Source of the DNA: Methylophilus methylotrophus DSM 46235 = ATCC 53528
GTDB taxonomy: Bacteria; Pseudomonadota; Gammaproteobacteria; Burkholderiales; Methylophilaceae
Assembly: GCF_000378225.1 (NCBI RefSeq)
Contig: NZ_KB905142.1
Coordinates: 310,001-374,000, forward strand
Length of the DNA: 64,000 bases
Direction: 5' to 3'
Under the pieces are notes generated by a model, which saw only the letters and a program-made list of their open reading frames with translations, was not told the DNA's origin and ran no database searches. Made by a program: the position numbers and the translations under genes. The stretch's first letter is position 1. Every line of letters begins with the position of its first letter. Positions 1-10,143 of this stretch are shown here, one piece after another.

Positions 1-2825
1 TGTATTTCTTGTTGGGTTACCTGCAACATGGCTGGTGTGCGGGCTTCTCGTAAACGAATCAGTTTGGGCACAAACTGGCGGATATCGACTTCTTGTCGTG
101 GGCTCGGGTAGCGGCTGACGATATCGTGTTCGCTGGTAAACCATGGCTGGATGGCGGGCCATAGCAGGTGCAGGAAACTGCTCTTACGCGCTTGCGGTTC
201 ACCGTTTCTGTCTGATTTGGCGGCACCGAGTAAATGCAGTTGCCGTTCGGCGCGGGTGGCCGCCACATACAACACGCGGGCATCTTCATACGCCGCTCGT
301 GTTTTATCGAGGTCATTTAAATAATCGTAGGCGGTGATAGTGGCTTGCTGACGTTTGAGTGGTGTGGGTACAAAAGGGGCCGCGACAAGCTCGGTATTGC
401 CGTCTTCCATAGAGACTTCCTCCCAAATGACCAGCTTGGCGTCATCAGGCGGGTTGCTGCTATCCAGGCCGGGCAGGATGACGGTATCAAATTCCAGACC
501 TTTGGATTTGTGTATGGTCATAAACTGCAAGCTCGCATCGGCTTTCGCATCAGGGGCGGCATACAACTTTTGCACATCCTCAGCCAGTGCCTGCGGGCTG
601 AACTGGCCGTGCTGTTCCAGCGCGGCGATGCGGCCAAAAAAGGCCTGTACATCTTGCACATCATTTTCATTCCACAGGCAAGCCGCGCCACCCAGGCGTA
701 GCCAGGTGTTATGCACCCAGCGGCTGATGGATGTGCGGCCCCGCCAGTGCAGAGCACTCTGCATGACATCATAGACATGACGCGCTCGGGCCTGGCCGTC
801 TTGGCTCAAACGCGCAAGGACGGCTTCGTCAGCCAGCAGGCTGAGGACACTACGCTGGCTGTCCTGGCCGATGAGCGCATGCATGTCGGCCAGTGTCAGT
901 CCACACCATGGGGCTCGCAGCAGTGCCAGCCAGTGCACACGGTCGGCGCGTTGATGCAGCGCATGCGTGAGCGTCAGCAGGTCCTGCACAATCTGGCGGT
1001 TGGCCAGTTCTTCAATTTCAACGGCCTGGAAGCTCAGCTCGCGATGATTCCTGCGCATTTCTGTCACCAGTGCATGCAAATGCTTGCGCGCACGTACCAG
1101 CACGGCAATGCTGGCGTCCGGTTTTTCAGCACGCGTCTGCTGGATGATGCGGATAATCTGCTCGGCTTCGAGGTGGCGGAGATCGGCCGGTTCTTCATCC
1201 TCGTTATTCAGAGGCGCGATCAGCGGATGCACAAAAACACCTGCACCGTCAGACTCGGCACGCGTGGCCACAAAGGGCCTGTAGGCAATGGCACCTTGCT
1301 GCGGCGCATCGTATGCAGGCAACATGCCAGCAAACGTCTGGTTGATCCAGTCGACTACAGCCGGGCAGGAGCGGTTATTACGCCATAGTTTCAGTGGTGC
1401 CAGTGCAATATCACCAATGCCATGCGATGCCGCATTGAGGAACAGGCCAACATTGGCCTTGCGGAAACGGTAGATGGACTGCATGGGGTCGCCGACCGCA
1501 AACAATGTGCGGCCATCGCCCGGTTGCCAGCCACGTGTCAATGCTTTAAGCAACTCAATCTGCATCGGGCTGGTATCCTGGAATTCGTCGACCAGCAAAT
1601 GCTGGATGCGATAATCCAGCCGCATGGCCAGCTCGGTCGCTTCATCGCCTTCTTGCAGTGCTTTCAGGGCGCGTTGGGCGATTTCAACAAAATCGACTTC
1701 GTTTTGCGCCTGGAAGCACAGCCACAATTGGGCCGCAGCAATGTTCAATAACTGACTTAAGGCATCGATGATGCCATCGTCTTCGCTGTCAGCATTAGGT
1801 AACAAGCGGATGCGTGCGAGAACGCGTTCGCTGTCACTCTGTTGCGCCAAGTCGTTGAGGATATCGGTTAATGCTTCTTTGTAGGGCTTGGCGTCATCGG
1901 TGGCTGGTAAGCCCATGTTTTTATCCAGGCGCTTGCGCAAGCCCCCGCTACTCGTAAGTAGCAATTCGGTCAGTGCACGCCAATTCGGCAAATCTCCTAT
2001 GCTGGCGGTAAGCGGTGTTTCCCAGGCTATCAAGGCTGATAGCGCATGCTCAGGTAGCAACTGGCTGGCGGCATAGCGTGCAATTGGCATCAGCGATTGT
2101 TGAGTGCGAGATGGCAGCGCTATCAATGCCGCCTGCAATTCGCTTTCTATGAGGTAAACCAGCGCAGCTTGTGCCTGTTCCTGCCCCTTAGCCTGGCTTA
2201 AATGCAGCCACTGTTCACGCTTGGCGAGCATGGACATCAGCAGGCCTTCCAGCCTGGCCTGGTCATTATCCATATAGCGCAATACGCGCCTGACAGGCTC
2301 ACCCAGCGTGTCTTCATCCATGGCCTGTATGGCCAGACTGGCGGCCTCGCGGTAATACGACCAGGCATCTTCGGTCACTGCTGGTTGCGTACCAAAACGG
2401 CTGAGCAATGGCATCTGCCTGGCCAGGTTGGCGCACAACGAGTCTATGGTGTAAATACGCAGGCGCGCCGGGCTTTCCAGTAAATGCCACTGCAATTCAG
2501 CTGAGCGTTGCAAGGCCTGCTGACCCAAGTCAAAAGTAATTTTTTTGTGTGGCGCTTCTGGCGGTATGCCTTCAGCTGCAAGCTTCAGGCTATCCAGAAT
2601 GCGTGCCCGCATTTCCGAGGCGGCCTTGTTGGTAAAGGTGATGGCAATGATTTCTTCCGGTGCCTGCACCGTTTGCAGCAGCTTAAGAAAACGCTGCGTC
2701 AGTAGTTCTGTTTTACCGGCACCGGCCGGGGCTTCGACAATGAACGATGCGACGTCCAGGGCGCGTTGACGGTTGGCTGCATCCAGGGCTAATGCCTGCT
2801 GGAAATCGGTGTCTGGCATATTCAT
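1..2825 (-). CDS. AddA-like UvrD/Rep-family helicase-nuclease subunit (partial)
   Basis: An open frame runs off the left edge, leaving about 941 N-terminal residues; AddA/RecB-type proteins are usually longer, so the C-terminal nuclease part is missing from the window. Visible superfamily I helicase motifs are Walker A (APAGAGKTELL, about residue 30), the DEFQDTS Walker B motif (about residue 410), MTIHKSKGLEF and LYVAATRAE. The family unwinds and resects double-strand ends for recombinational repair with an AddB-type partner. The ATG overlaps the stop of the upstream nuclease gene as ATGA, which indicates translational coupling and fixes the start. An in-frame ATG six bases downstream is possible but lacks that overlap. 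Distinguishing AddA from a RecB-like paralogue would need the missing C-terminus. Confidence 0.9.
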   Translation of the reverse strand, partial: MNMPDTDFQQALALDAANRQRALDVASFIVEAPAGAGKTELLTQRFLKLLQTVQAPEEIIAITFTNKAASEMRARILDSLKLAAEGIPPEAPHKKITFDLGQQALQRSAELQWHLLESPARLRIYTIDSLCANLARQMPLLSRFGTQPAVTEDAWSYYREAASLAIQAMDEDTLGEPVRRVLRYMDNDQARLEGLLMSMLAKREQWLHLSQAKGQEQAQAALVYLIESELQAALIALPSRTQQSLMPIARYAASQLLPEHALSALIAWETPLTASIGDLPNWRALTELLLTSSGGLRKRLDKNMGLPATDDAKPYKEALTDILNDLAQQSDSERVLARIRLLPNADSEDDGIIDALSQLLNIAAAQLWLCFQAQNEVDFVEIAQRALKALQEGDEATELAMRLDYRIQHLLVDEFQDTSPMQIELLKALTRGWQPGDGRTLFAVGDPMQSIYRFRKANVGLFLNAASHGIGDIALAPLKLWRNNRSCPAVVDWINQTFAGMLPAYDAPQQGAIAYRPFVATRAESDGAGVFVHPLIAPLNNEDEEPADLRHLEAEQIIRIIQQTRAEKPDASIAVLVRARKHLHALVTEMRRNHRELSFQAVEIEELANRQIVQDLLTLTHALHQRADRVHWLALLRAPWCGLTLADMHALIGQDSQRSVLSLLADEAVLARLSQDGQARARHVYDVMQSALHWRGRTSISRWVHNTWLRLGGAACLWNENDVQDVQAFFGRIAALEQHGQFSPQALAEDVQKLYAAPDAKADASLQFMTIHKSKGLEFDTVILPGLDSSNPPDDAKLVIWEEVSMEDGNTELVAAPFVPTPLKRQQATITAYDYLNDLDKTRAAYEDARVLYVAATRAERQLHLLGAAKSDRNGEPQARKSSFLHLLWPAIQPWFTSEHDIVSRYPSPRQEVDIRQFVPKLIRLREARTPAMLQVTQQEI

Positions 2826-5560
2826 GCCTCTCCTCCAGCCTGCTGGTGCTCAAACTGTAACTGCCGTTCGGGTAGCCTTAGTAAAGGAAGCACATCGCAA
2901 TAGCCCAGATCTTGTTCGGACTCAAAAATGACCGCGGCATCGCCAGCTTTGAGAGACTGTGCCGTACGTGTGATCTGGGTACGCCAATGTGACAGTACGG
3001 AAGGCCAGTCGGGAAATTGCTCGGGGTCAAACAATTTGTTTTTTTCGTGATTGAAGGCTTTGATACCCGGCACAATGTCGTCCTCAGCAGCGACCCCGGT
3101 AAAGCCGCCATCGGTCAGGCGCAGCTTGCCAAAGCAAACGGCGGCAATTTCGGCATCCTGTAACAGGAAGGCGGCATAAATCGGTAATTGTGGCTCGCTG
3201 ATTTTGTCCGAAGCCCAGTTTTTAAAGTCTGGCATGCTGCCCGTCTTGTAATCCACCACAACGAGGCGGCCATCAGCCAGCGTGTCCACGCGGTCTATCA
3301 CCAGTTTGACCTGTATGCCTTCTATGAGCGGTTTGAAGGTTTGTTCAACCAGGGTGACGGTAAATGCCTGTGGTCGCTCACGTTCGACTTCCCATAGCCA
3401 GGTCAGTGCCAGTTTACTCAGGCGCTCGGCCTCCAGTTGGCAAAACACGGCTGAGAAGGGTTGCGCGAATGCCTGGTTAAATTCGGCAATCACCTCTGCA
3501 GCAATGTGGTCGAGTTTGGATTTCAAGTTTTCTGCATCAACAGTTTGCCAGTCCAACGTGGCCTGTTGCGTCCAGAAGGCCGCCAGCACGCGATGGATAA
3601 GATCACCGCGTTGCATGGCGTCCAGGCCATTGTGCGGCGTTTCCAGTTTACGTGCCTTAAGACGGTACTGGTAAAACGCCCAGGCCGGGCAGAGTGCCTG
3701 GGCACGCAGCAAACCTGTCCCGCCGCTGATATGTTCGCCTTCCTGTACTGGTGGCGCCAGGTGGTCTTCCAGCCATTGCCAGTCTGGTGTCTGATTACCC
3801 GCCAATGTTTCAGCAAGCGTGGCGGAGAGCGGCGTGGCGGATGTTTCTGGAATAGCCTGTAGCAACGGGCTCATGCGTAACAGCCTGTCGCCTTCCTGGC
3901 GGGCATAAGAAAAAATCACTTGTTTGGCGGATTGCAACAGTCTCTGGTGGATCTGGCTGGCAAAAGCCATTTGCACTTCGCTACTGGCATTAGGCGTGCC
4001 TGCCTGGCGCTGCAGTTCGGCGGGTATCAGGGCGTTGGTGCGAGATAGTGGCGGCCATAGGTGGTCGTTCATGCCCATGATCCATGCGCCATCCAGCGGT
4101 TGCGCGCTGGCTTCCAGCATACCCATGACGGTGATATTGGGCTGCCTGACGGTTTGGGGCTGGAAAATATGCGCCTGGCACAATTGCGTCAACCTATGCA
4201 GGGCGCTCATGGCATCGACTGCCCCCAGCCAGGTATCCAGGGCGGAGAATTGCGTCAGTACATCTTTAAACTTGGTGTGGCATTGATGCTCATGGCTGGA
4301 CAAGCTGCGTTCGCCCGGCCAATGTGTGGCTTGCAGCAGTGCGTTGAAACTGGTGGCCCAGGCAGAAGGTAATTGCTTGCGTGGTGCCTGTTTTGCGTGA
4401 TTCAGCAACGCTGTTAAATCGGCATGCAGGGCAGGGCACAAAATCGGGTATTCATCCTGCTGCTTACGTGCGACAAAGCGGGCGAAGGTATAGGCATGCA
4501 CCTGTAATGGCAACTGGCGACGCATCTCGGCATCCAGCGCAGCACGAGCGTCGGCTTCGTGAAGTGCTTGCGACCAGTAAATATCTGCCAGCAGCGATGA
4601 AAGCGCCGATTGTGGCATGGGAGCTGATTGAAACGCTAACCGCAATAAACTCAATGCGCTATTCACCAGCGGCCAGCGGCTAAGCGGTAAGCCTAGTGAG
4701 AATTCATAGCAGCGCGGCGTTTCCGTGTGTGCAGGATGTAGTGCTTCTGGATGAAAAGTATCGTCCAGCAAGTTGGCCATGGTGTCGCGCAATGCATCGA
4801 GCTCCGGCACAATGATGGCCAGCTTGGCTTGCGGATTGGCGACTAATTGTTGCTGCGCCCAGTGGACCGCGGCCCGTATTTCGTCCATGGGTTCTGCAAA
4901 TGCCATACGCTGGATGCTGAGTGCCGGCGAGCCATTATTGAATGCGGTTACCTCTACACCGTTGGTTTGCAGCAGATTGATAAAAGCCTGTACATGTGGG
5001 TTAATGCGATCAAAACCGGCCAGTTGTATGCGAGCAGGCATGGGTAGCTTGTGTTGCCGCAATTGCGCCAGCTGCCAGCTCTGGTAACGCACACTTTCCA
5101 GGTAACCGCTTTGTTTGCATAGGGCCTGGAACTGCTGGCGCCACTGCATAAACAGGCGCGTTTCTTCACTCGCTGCTGCCATGTCCAGGCTGATATTCCA
5201 TTCAATCACGTAACGGTTAGCTTCCATGGCGGCACTGGCCAGGCCATTGGTATTGAACAGGTCCAGGGCTTCATGCTGGCGTAAGGTATGCTGGATGGCT
5301 TGTTCCCACAACAAGGCCTCCTGTGTTCCGGAAAGCATGCCCTGTGGTGCCTCGGCGACGTCAATCTGGCCACCCAATATCGCTTGCTCTATACGCTGGT
5401 TAAGCCAGTCCTGTAATGGAAATACCTGTGGCGCTTGCCATTGTGAAAGGCCTTGCTGCTGATAGCTTGAGGATAACCATTGCCGGATGCCTTGAGCCAG
5501 GCGCGCCGATGCGCATAAAATCACCGTGCTAGGCTCAGGGTAATCAACAGGTATGGTCAT
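2822..5560 (-). CDS. AddB-like PD-(D/E)XK nuclease, 'probable DNA repair protein' family
   Basis: A 912-residue protein, with an N-terminal region resembling an inactivated helicase and a C-terminal RecB-type nuclease domain. The nuclease motifs are readable: GDLIHRVL (GxxxH motif), then VIDRVDTL and VVVDYKTG, which supply the metal-binding Asp residues and catalytic Lys. It fits the betaproteobacterial family found next to a UvrD-like helicase and presumed to act as an AddAB-type end-processing nuclease. The helicase gene follows with a 4-bp ATGA overlap. Classical AddB has one Cys before and three Cys after the nuclease core for an iron-sulfur cluster. Here a Cys is seen in LLRAQALCPAW but only a single one near the C-terminus (LGYCDVLP), so the cluster is probably absent. 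Confidence 0.88.
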   Translation of the reverse strand: MTIPVDYPEPSTVILCASARLAQGIRQWLSSSYQQQGLSQWQAPQVFPLQDWLNQRIEQAILGGQIDVAEAPQGMLSGTQEALLWEQAIQHTLRQHEALDLFNTNGLASAAMEANRYVIEWNISLDMAAASEETRLFMQWRQQFQALCKQSGYLESVRYQSWQLAQLRQHKLPMPARIQLAGFDRINPHVQAFINLLQTNGVEVTAFNNGSPALSIQRMAFAEPMDEIRAAVHWAQQQLVANPQAKLAIIVPELDALRDTMANLLDDTFHPEALHPAHTETPRCYEFSLGLPLSRWPLVNSALSLLRLAFQSAPMPQSALSSLLADIYWSQALHEADARAALDAEMRRQLPLQVHAYTFARFVARKQQDEYPILCPALHADLTALLNHAKQAPRKQLPSAWATSFNALLQATHWPGERSLSSHEHQCHTKFKDVLTQFSALDTWLGAVDAMSALHRLTQLCQAHIFQPQTVRQPNITVMGMLEASAQPLDGAWIMGMNDHLWPPLSRTNALIPAELQRQAGTPNASSEVQMAFASQIHQRLLQSAKQVIFSYARQEGDRLLRMSPLLQAIPETSATPLSATLAETLAGNQTPDWQWLEDHLAPPVQEGEHISGGTGLLRAQALCPAWAFYQYRLKARKLETPHNGLDAMQRGDLIHRVLAAFWTQQATLDWQTVDAENLKSKLDHIAAEVIAEFNQAFAQPFSAVFCQLEAERLSKLALTWLWEVERERPQAFTVTLVEQTFKPLIEGIQVKLVIDRVDTLADGRLVVVDYKTGSMPDFKNWASDKISEPQLPIYAAFLLQDAEIAAVCFGKLRLTDGGFTGVAAEDDIVPGIKAFNHEKNKLFDPEQFPDWPSVLSHWRTQITRTAQSLKAGDAAVIFESEQDLGYCDVLPLLRLPERQLQFEHQQAGGEA

Positions 5561-5653
5561 GAGGTAAAGTAGTCAGAAGCAATTATTATCTTGAGCACAA
5601 CATTTTATAAGATAATGCGACCAACAAACGATAAAAACTTACGGAGTAGTGAC

Positions 5654-6031
5654 ATGTCGGCTTTTGCCAAATTTTTAAAATGGACCTTCTTGATCCTCGT
5701 GCTGCCCGTTGCTCTGCTCAGCCTGTATACCTGGGGCAGCCTGACCTGGATCTATTCTGACGGCGAGCGTGTGGGTTATGTGCAAAAACTATCGCATAAG
5801 GGCTGGCTATGTAAAACTTGGGAGGGGGAGCTTGTTCTTGTGACCGTGCCAGGCACGCAGGCTGAAAAATTTTATTTCACGGTACGCGATCCCGCTGTCA
5901 TCCCCAAGATCAACGCCTTATCCGGAGAGCGTGTTCGCCTGCAGTATGAAGAACATAAAGGCGTGCCCTCCAGCTGTTTTGGTGAGACCAGTCATTTTGT
6001 GAATGATGTCGAAGAAGTCAAGGAAGACTAA
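5654..6031 (+). CDS. Small membrane-anchored protein of unknown function
   Basis: A 125-residue protein starting MSAFAKFLKW, with one strong membrane segment at about residues 9-30 (TFLILVLPVALLSLYTWGSL) followed by a ~90-residue soluble part containing two Cys and many charged residues. The reading frame extends further upstream, but this ATG is chosen because ACGGAG lies 8-12 bases before it and the membrane segment then sits at the N-terminus. It is divergent from the AddB-like gene and convergent with the chemotaxis receptor, from which it is separated by a hairpin terminator. It resembles conserved proteobacterial hypothetical proteins annotated without a function. I cannot assign a role. 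Confidence 0.7.
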   Translation: MSAFAKFLKWTFLILVLPVALLSLYTWGSLTWIYSDGERVGYVQKLSHKGWLCKTWEGELVLVTVPGTQAEKFYFTVRDPAVIPKINALSGERVRLQYEEHKGVPSSCFGETSHFVNDVEEVKED

Positions 6032-6048
6032 TGTTGCGCCCAAAATAA

Positions 6049-6078
6049 AAAATGCTCCTTAAAGGAGCATTTTTTATT
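6049..6078. terminator. Bidirectional rho-independent terminator
   Basis: The inverted repeat ATGCTCCTT / AAAGGAGCAT is flanked by an A-run on the left and a T-run on the right, so it can terminate transcription in both directions. It sits between the convergent small membrane protein gene and the chemotaxis receptor gene. Confidence 0.88.
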
Positions 6079-6088
6079 GGTAGAAGTG

Positions 6089-8614
6089 TTATGCAATCAG
6101 GCGCAAATGATCACGCGCATGCGTCTCATGTGCCTCAGTCTTGAACTGGTTCACTGACTCAACCAAGGTGTGCACTTGTTCCAGCATGCTCTCGGCCGCT
6201 GCAGCTGCTTCTTCCACCAATGCAGCATTTTGCTGTGTGGTTTCATCAATCGAGGTCATGGATTCATAGATTTGCTCCAGGCCGCTACTTTGCTGGCTTG
6301 AGGCCTCGGAAATAGCCTGTATGCTATGGGAAACCTGCTGGACGGCATGCACGATTTCATGCATGGTGTGGCCAGCCTGGCTGACTTGCTTGGCGCTGGC
6401 ATTCGTCTGGCTCACGGATGCCGCGATGAGCTCCTTGATTTCTTTGGCCGAAGCGGCAGAGCGTTGTGCCAGGTTGCGTACTTCACCAGCCACCACGGCA
6501 AAGCCACGGCCTTCTTCGCCGGCACGGGCCGCTTCTACCGCAGCATTGAGCGCCAGGATATTGGTCTGGAAAGCAATGCTGTCAATCACGCTGGTGATCT
6601 GGGCAATTTGGGCCGAGGTTTCATTAATGCCTTGCATGGTGGTAGTTAAGGCATTGAATGCTTCGCCACCTTGTAGCGCCATCTGGTTCGCCTGGTTGGC
6701 TTGCAGGCTGGCCTGCTGGGCATGCTCAGCCGTTTGGCGGATATTGTTGGTCAAAGTCTCCAGGTTGGCTGAGGTTTCTTGCAGCGCGTTGGCCTGGGTC
6801 TCGGTGCGACGTGAAAGATCATTGTTGCCCTTTTCAATTTCCGCCGCTGCCACATGAATTGTTTCTGCAGCCTGCTTGACGGTTTGGATCGGTGCGACCA
6901 TGCGCTGCAAAATATCTTGTGAGCCTTGCAAGGCTTGCCTGAAGTCGCCGTCGTGAGCCGTCACATCGACGCAGCTATACAATTGCCCTTGTTGTGCTTC
7001 ATCTGCGATCTGGCGCGTGTCTTCTACCAGGCGGTTCACGGCCAGGATGCAGGTGTTCAGGTTGCTGATCAACACCTTGAAATCGCCGTGGTACTGGTTA
7101 TGGATAGGGGCAGGGATATCGCCTACCGCAATCCGTTTGACGCAGTCTGCGGCCACATGCAACGGGGAGACAACCGCATCCAGCGTCTGGTTGATGCCAT
7201 GAATAATCTTGCGGAAGTCACCTGCGTGGGCTTCAATATTCACACGCGTATTCAATTGACCTTGCTGGGCGGCTGAGGCCAGGTGATGCACATCGGCAAT
7301 CAGTTGATGGATAGCACCAGTGCAATGTTGCAGGCTGGTTTGCACCAGGTTGAAGTCACCAACAAAATATTCTTCGATATGGGTAGGAATATTGCCTGCG
7401 GCCATCTGGTCCAGATAACGGGCCGTAGTTTGCAGGGGGGAAACGACGGCATCCAGCGTCTGGTTAAAGCCAGCCACAATCTGTTTGAATTCACCCTGAT
7501 GGCGCGAGACATCCACGCGGATATTGAGTTGACCCTGTTCCGCAGCTTGCGACAAGGTATGCACATCTTCCATGAGTAGCTGGAAGTTCTGGCGTACTTG
7601 CTCAATGCTCTGGTTAATATAGCTACGCTGGCCAGGGAAAGTCTCCAGTGGCTGGTTAAAGTTCCCCTGGCCAAAGGCCGTGACGACTTGCAGCGACTTG
7701 GTTTGTGCCAGGATATGCTCTTCTACCATCTGGTTAATACCCGTAGTGAGCTGCTGGTAGGCACCATGAAACGGCTGGCTGTCGATGCGGTAATCGATCA
7801 TCCCGGTGCGATGCTGGGCCGACATTTCGTTGAGTGATTCCACAATACGCTGGATGGTGGATTGCATGCGGTGCATTTCGCGCAGCAGTTTGCCGGTTTC
7901 ATCGTTGCCAATCGGCAACTCCTGCGTCAAGAATTCCCCATTGGCGATATGTTGTGACAATTTCAGCGCCTGGTTGAGCGGGGTGGTAATCGAACGTGTC
8001 ATTTTCCAGGCAATGCCAATGGCCATGATGACCGCGACCAGTAAAGCCGTTTCAATTTGCTTGTTGGCGCTGGCAATGGTTGAAGCGAACTGGCCGGAGG
8101 CCTCGGTCACCCCTGCAATATTCATGTCCATCAGTAAGCGCAGCGAATGGTTCAACGGCTTGTCTGCGCCTTTCACCGTGGCGTCAATCTCGGTCACGCT
8201 CATGCCATCATTTTTCAGCACTTCACAACGCTTCATGGCATCGCGATAGGTGCCCAAGGCCAAAGCAATATTGCCTAAAATTTCCTGCTCTTGGTTGTTT
8301 AGCTCTCCCGTGGCTTTGTAGGCTGACATCGCTTGCTCAATATCATCCATACTGCGTTCAAATTTACTGGCTTCACGGCCACCACGTAGCACATAGTTTT
8401 TAAAATGATGAATGGCATCGCCCAAGCCTTTGCTGGCATTTTCGATTTGTGTTCTTTTAACCAGTTGTACGTTTTCAAAATGCTGCCAGGTCTGGTGAAT
8501 GTGGTTGAAGCCGCGCCAGGCGATGACAAAAATAAAGGCAGTAAACAGGATAAGCAGCGCGTAACCCAAAAATAAACGGGTGCCTACATTCAAACGAGCG
8601 ATGGATTTCTTCAT
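6089..8614 (-). CDS. Methyl-accepting chemotaxis protein with poly-HAMP array
   Basis: An 841-residue transmembrane chemoreceptor. There is a membrane segment at about residues 14-35, a periplasmic helical-bundle type sensor region of ~150 residues, and a second membrane segment near 190-210. A long series of HAMP-like units follows: the block QGQLN-RV-HxGDF-...[11 protein letters not shown] recurs about three times between residues ~370 and 580. The C-terminal signalling domain carries the canonical hairpin tip ([33 protein letters not shown] split around residue 700). The start at MKKSIARLN is preferred over an ATG six codons upstream because GAGGA lies five bases before it. No CheR-tethering pentapeptide is seen at the C-terminus. 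The ligand is unknown. Confidence 0.93.
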   Translation of the reverse strand: MKKSIARLNVGTRLFLGYALLILFTAFIFVIAWRGFNHIHQTWQHFENVQLVKRTQIENASKGLGDAIHHFKNYVLRGGREASKFERSMDDIEQAMSAYKATGELNNQEQEILGNIALALGTYRDAMKRCEVLKNDGMSVTEIDATVKGADKPLNHSLRLLMDMNIAGVTEASGQFASTIASANKQIETALLVAVIMAIGIAWKMTRSITTPLNQALKLSQHIANGEFLTQELPIGNDETGKLLREMHRMQSTIQRIVESLNEMSAQHRTGMIDYRIDSQPFHGAYQQLTTGINQMVEEHILAQTKSLQVVTAFGQGNFNQPLETFPGQRSYINQSIEQVRQNFQLLMEDVHTLSQAAEQGQLNIRVDVSRHQGEFKQIVAGFNQTLDAVVSPLQTTARYLDQMAAGNIPTHIEEYFVGDFNLVQTSLQHCTGAIHQLIADVHHLASAAQQGQLNTRVNIEAHAGDFRKIIHGINQTLDAVVSPLHVAADCVKRIAVGDIPAPIHNQYHGDFKVLISNLNTCILAVNRLVEDTRQIADEAQQGQLYSCVDVTAHDGDFRQALQGSQDILQRMVAPIQTVKQAAETIHVAAAEIEKGNNDLSRRTETQANALQETSANLETLTNNIRQTAEHAQQASLQANQANQMALQGGEAFNALTTTMQGINETSAQIAQITSVIDSIAFQTNILALNAAVEAARAGEEGRGFAVVAGEVRNLAQRSAASAKEIKELIAASVSQTNASAKQVSQAGHTMHEIVHAVQQVSHSIQAISEASSQQSSGLEQIYESMTSIDETTQQNAALVEEAAAAAESMLEQVHTLVESVNQFKTEAHETHARDHLRLIA

Positions 8615-8868
8615 GCAATTCCTCAGGATCATACTTGATTAACCAGCAACATTGCGTTGCCCGCACGCCGCGCTTTGCGACGTACAAATCCATTTACGTA
8701 AAGGAAATTCATAAATGAAGCGTTTTAATAAAAGCTTCACAAAAGATTCATATAGCGGCAGAAGCGTTCAAAAAAGCGGCCGCTGCCGAGGGGAAATACA
8801 TTGTATGATATGCACAAAATACATGATGGATGCCCAAAGGCGTACGTACAAAATGGATGTTGTATTCA

Positions 8869-9348
8869 ATGGCTGAGCAAAAAAACTATATTACGCCCGA
8901 GGGCTACGCGGCGCTGGAAAAAGAGTTTCAATACCTGATCAAGGTGGACCGGCCAGAGGTGGTGCGTGTGGTGAGTTGGGCCGCAGGCAATGGTGACCGC
9001 AGTGAAAATGGCGATTACATTTATGGAAAAAAACGCCTGCGGCAGATTGATTCGCGCATCCGGTTTCTCACCAAGCGCATGGATGCTGCCGAGATTGTCT
9101 ACAGCAACACACAGACCAATACCGAAAAAGTCTATTTTGGCGCTTGGGTGACGCTATTTAATTTAGAGGATGAGAGTGAGATGACCATCCGTATTGTGGG
9201 GCAAGATGAGCTGGATCCGGCGCAAGGCCATATTTCGTGGGTTTCGCCAATGGCAAAAGCGCTATTAGGTAAAAATCTTGGCGATACCATCCGTGTCGTC
9301 ACACCCGCCGCAGAAACAGACTATGAAATTATCGATATCCGTTACTAG
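8869..9348 (+). CDS. greB: Transcription elongation factor GreB
   Basis: A 159-residue protein, the usual GreB length. The N-terminal coiled coil carries the conserved tip sequence GDRSENGDY with the acidic residues D43 and E46 that position magnesium in the RNA polymerase active site. The C-terminal FKBP-like domain contains VYFGAWVTL and SPMAKALLGK. GreB rescues backtracked polymerase by stimulating transcript cleavage. The frame continues upstream to 8830, with ATG codons at 8857 and 8869; MAEQKNYIT at 8869 aligns best with the family N-terminus, but no clear ribosome site decides the point. The stop codon is TAG, whose G is the first base of an inserted repeat element. Confidence 0.95.
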   Translation: MAEQKNYITPEGYAALEKEFQYLIKVDRPEVVRVVSWAAGNGDRSENGDYIYGKKRLRQIDSRIRFLTKRMDAAEIVYSNTQTNTEKVYFGAWVTLFNLEDESEMTIRIVGQDELDPAQGHISWVSPMAKALLGKNLGDTIRVVTPAAETDYEIIDIRY

Positions 9349-9623
9349 GGCCTGTTAACGCTATTTCAGTTGCCGCTGCTGGAGAGCATTTATTCGTTCC
9401 GCAAGGCGGAAAGAGTCGCAGGAATAGATTTGGCGTAGCTGGCTACATAAGCGATAGACAACGTAGCGAAGCGTCAATGACTCCAGCCCGCAGGGTTAGC
9501 TCTGTCATCAGCGCTCTCCGCGTTGTTCGGCGCTTGTTGGGAATCACCAAACTGCGCTTCTCACGCCTTGATAGCACAGATGACAGAGGCAACATCGACA
9601 ATTGTAATAGCGTTAACAGGCCC
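9348..9623 (-). mobile_element. MITE-like element, family A copy 1 (276 bp)
   Basis: Non-coding element with terminal inverted repeats GGGCCTGTTAACGCTATTTC and its complement (one or two differences), flanked by TA on both sides (9346-9347 and 9624-9625). It is the reverse complement of the copies at 12763 and 28078. Internally it holds a further inverted repeat around CTCTGTCATC/GATGACAGAG. It fills most of the 344-bp gap between greB and the next gene; the remaining ~70 bases carry no recognisable gene. TA duplication would fit mobilisation by an IS630-type or IS427-type transposase, which is not encoded in the window. Confidence 0.85.
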
Positions 9624-9692
9624 TAATAAAACCCTGTAAAGATTCAGCCAGCGACTTGAACTAATTTAGTTTGGCCCTTATCCTAACCTTAT

Positions 9693-10067
9693 ATGCGTAA
9701 ACGTCTCTGTTTGTTCCTGATATGCTGGTTCCCATGCTTTGTCATGGCAGCCAATGTCATGTCCATGCAAATGGCACTCGCAGAGCAGCTATTGCCTAAT
9801 GTTGTCCAAACGCAATCGACTGAGATGCCTTGCCATCATATGGCAGATGAGCCGCACGAAATGCAACATTCTACAGAGCAACACGCGCCCGGCAATCATC
9901 ACTGCACGGTGTGTGGCTTTTGCATGGTCAGTACCGGCGTTGCCCATTTAGACCTGTTTCCAAGCGTTTCAATCATTGTACAGACTGCGGCTGCGCCATT
10001 ATATCTCGCTGATCCTGTACATACACAAACATACCCTCCTGCCATCAAACCACCCATATTTAGCTAA
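9693..10067 (+). CDS. His/Met/Cys-rich exported protein, possible metal-binding
   Basis: A 124-residue protein with an N-terminal hydrophobic signal-like segment (about residues 4-20). A middle part is unusually rich in metal ligands: Met residues around 23-28, CHHM near residue 47, several His residues, and HHCTVCGFCM near residue 70. A second weakly hydrophobic stretch follows. This composition resembles the small DUF2946-like proteins found in copper and heavy-metal loci, but the family assignment is tentative. It leads a four-gene cluster with an outer-membrane protein and MerP-like and MerT-like proteins. A role in periplasmic metal sensing or binding is inference from composition and neighbours. 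Confidence 0.7.
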   Translation: MRKRLCLFLICWFPCFVMAANVMSMQMALAEQLLPNVVQTQSTEMPCHHMADEPHEMQHSTEQHAPGNHHCTVCGFCMVSTGVAHLDLFPSVSIIVQTAAAPLYLADPVHTQTYPPAIKPPIFS

Positions 10068-10143
10068 CACCCAGGATAACTCCGTCTACGGATTTTAGAG
10101 ACGGGGTTGTGACACCGTTTGTTAGATTGAATATGGAGGTCTT

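Noticed and set aside
10080-10108. Hairpin CCGTCT/AGACGG between the His-rich and outer-membrane protein genes as a terminator
   Set aside because: The stem is short with no following T-run; it does not clearly separate the genes into two transcripts.
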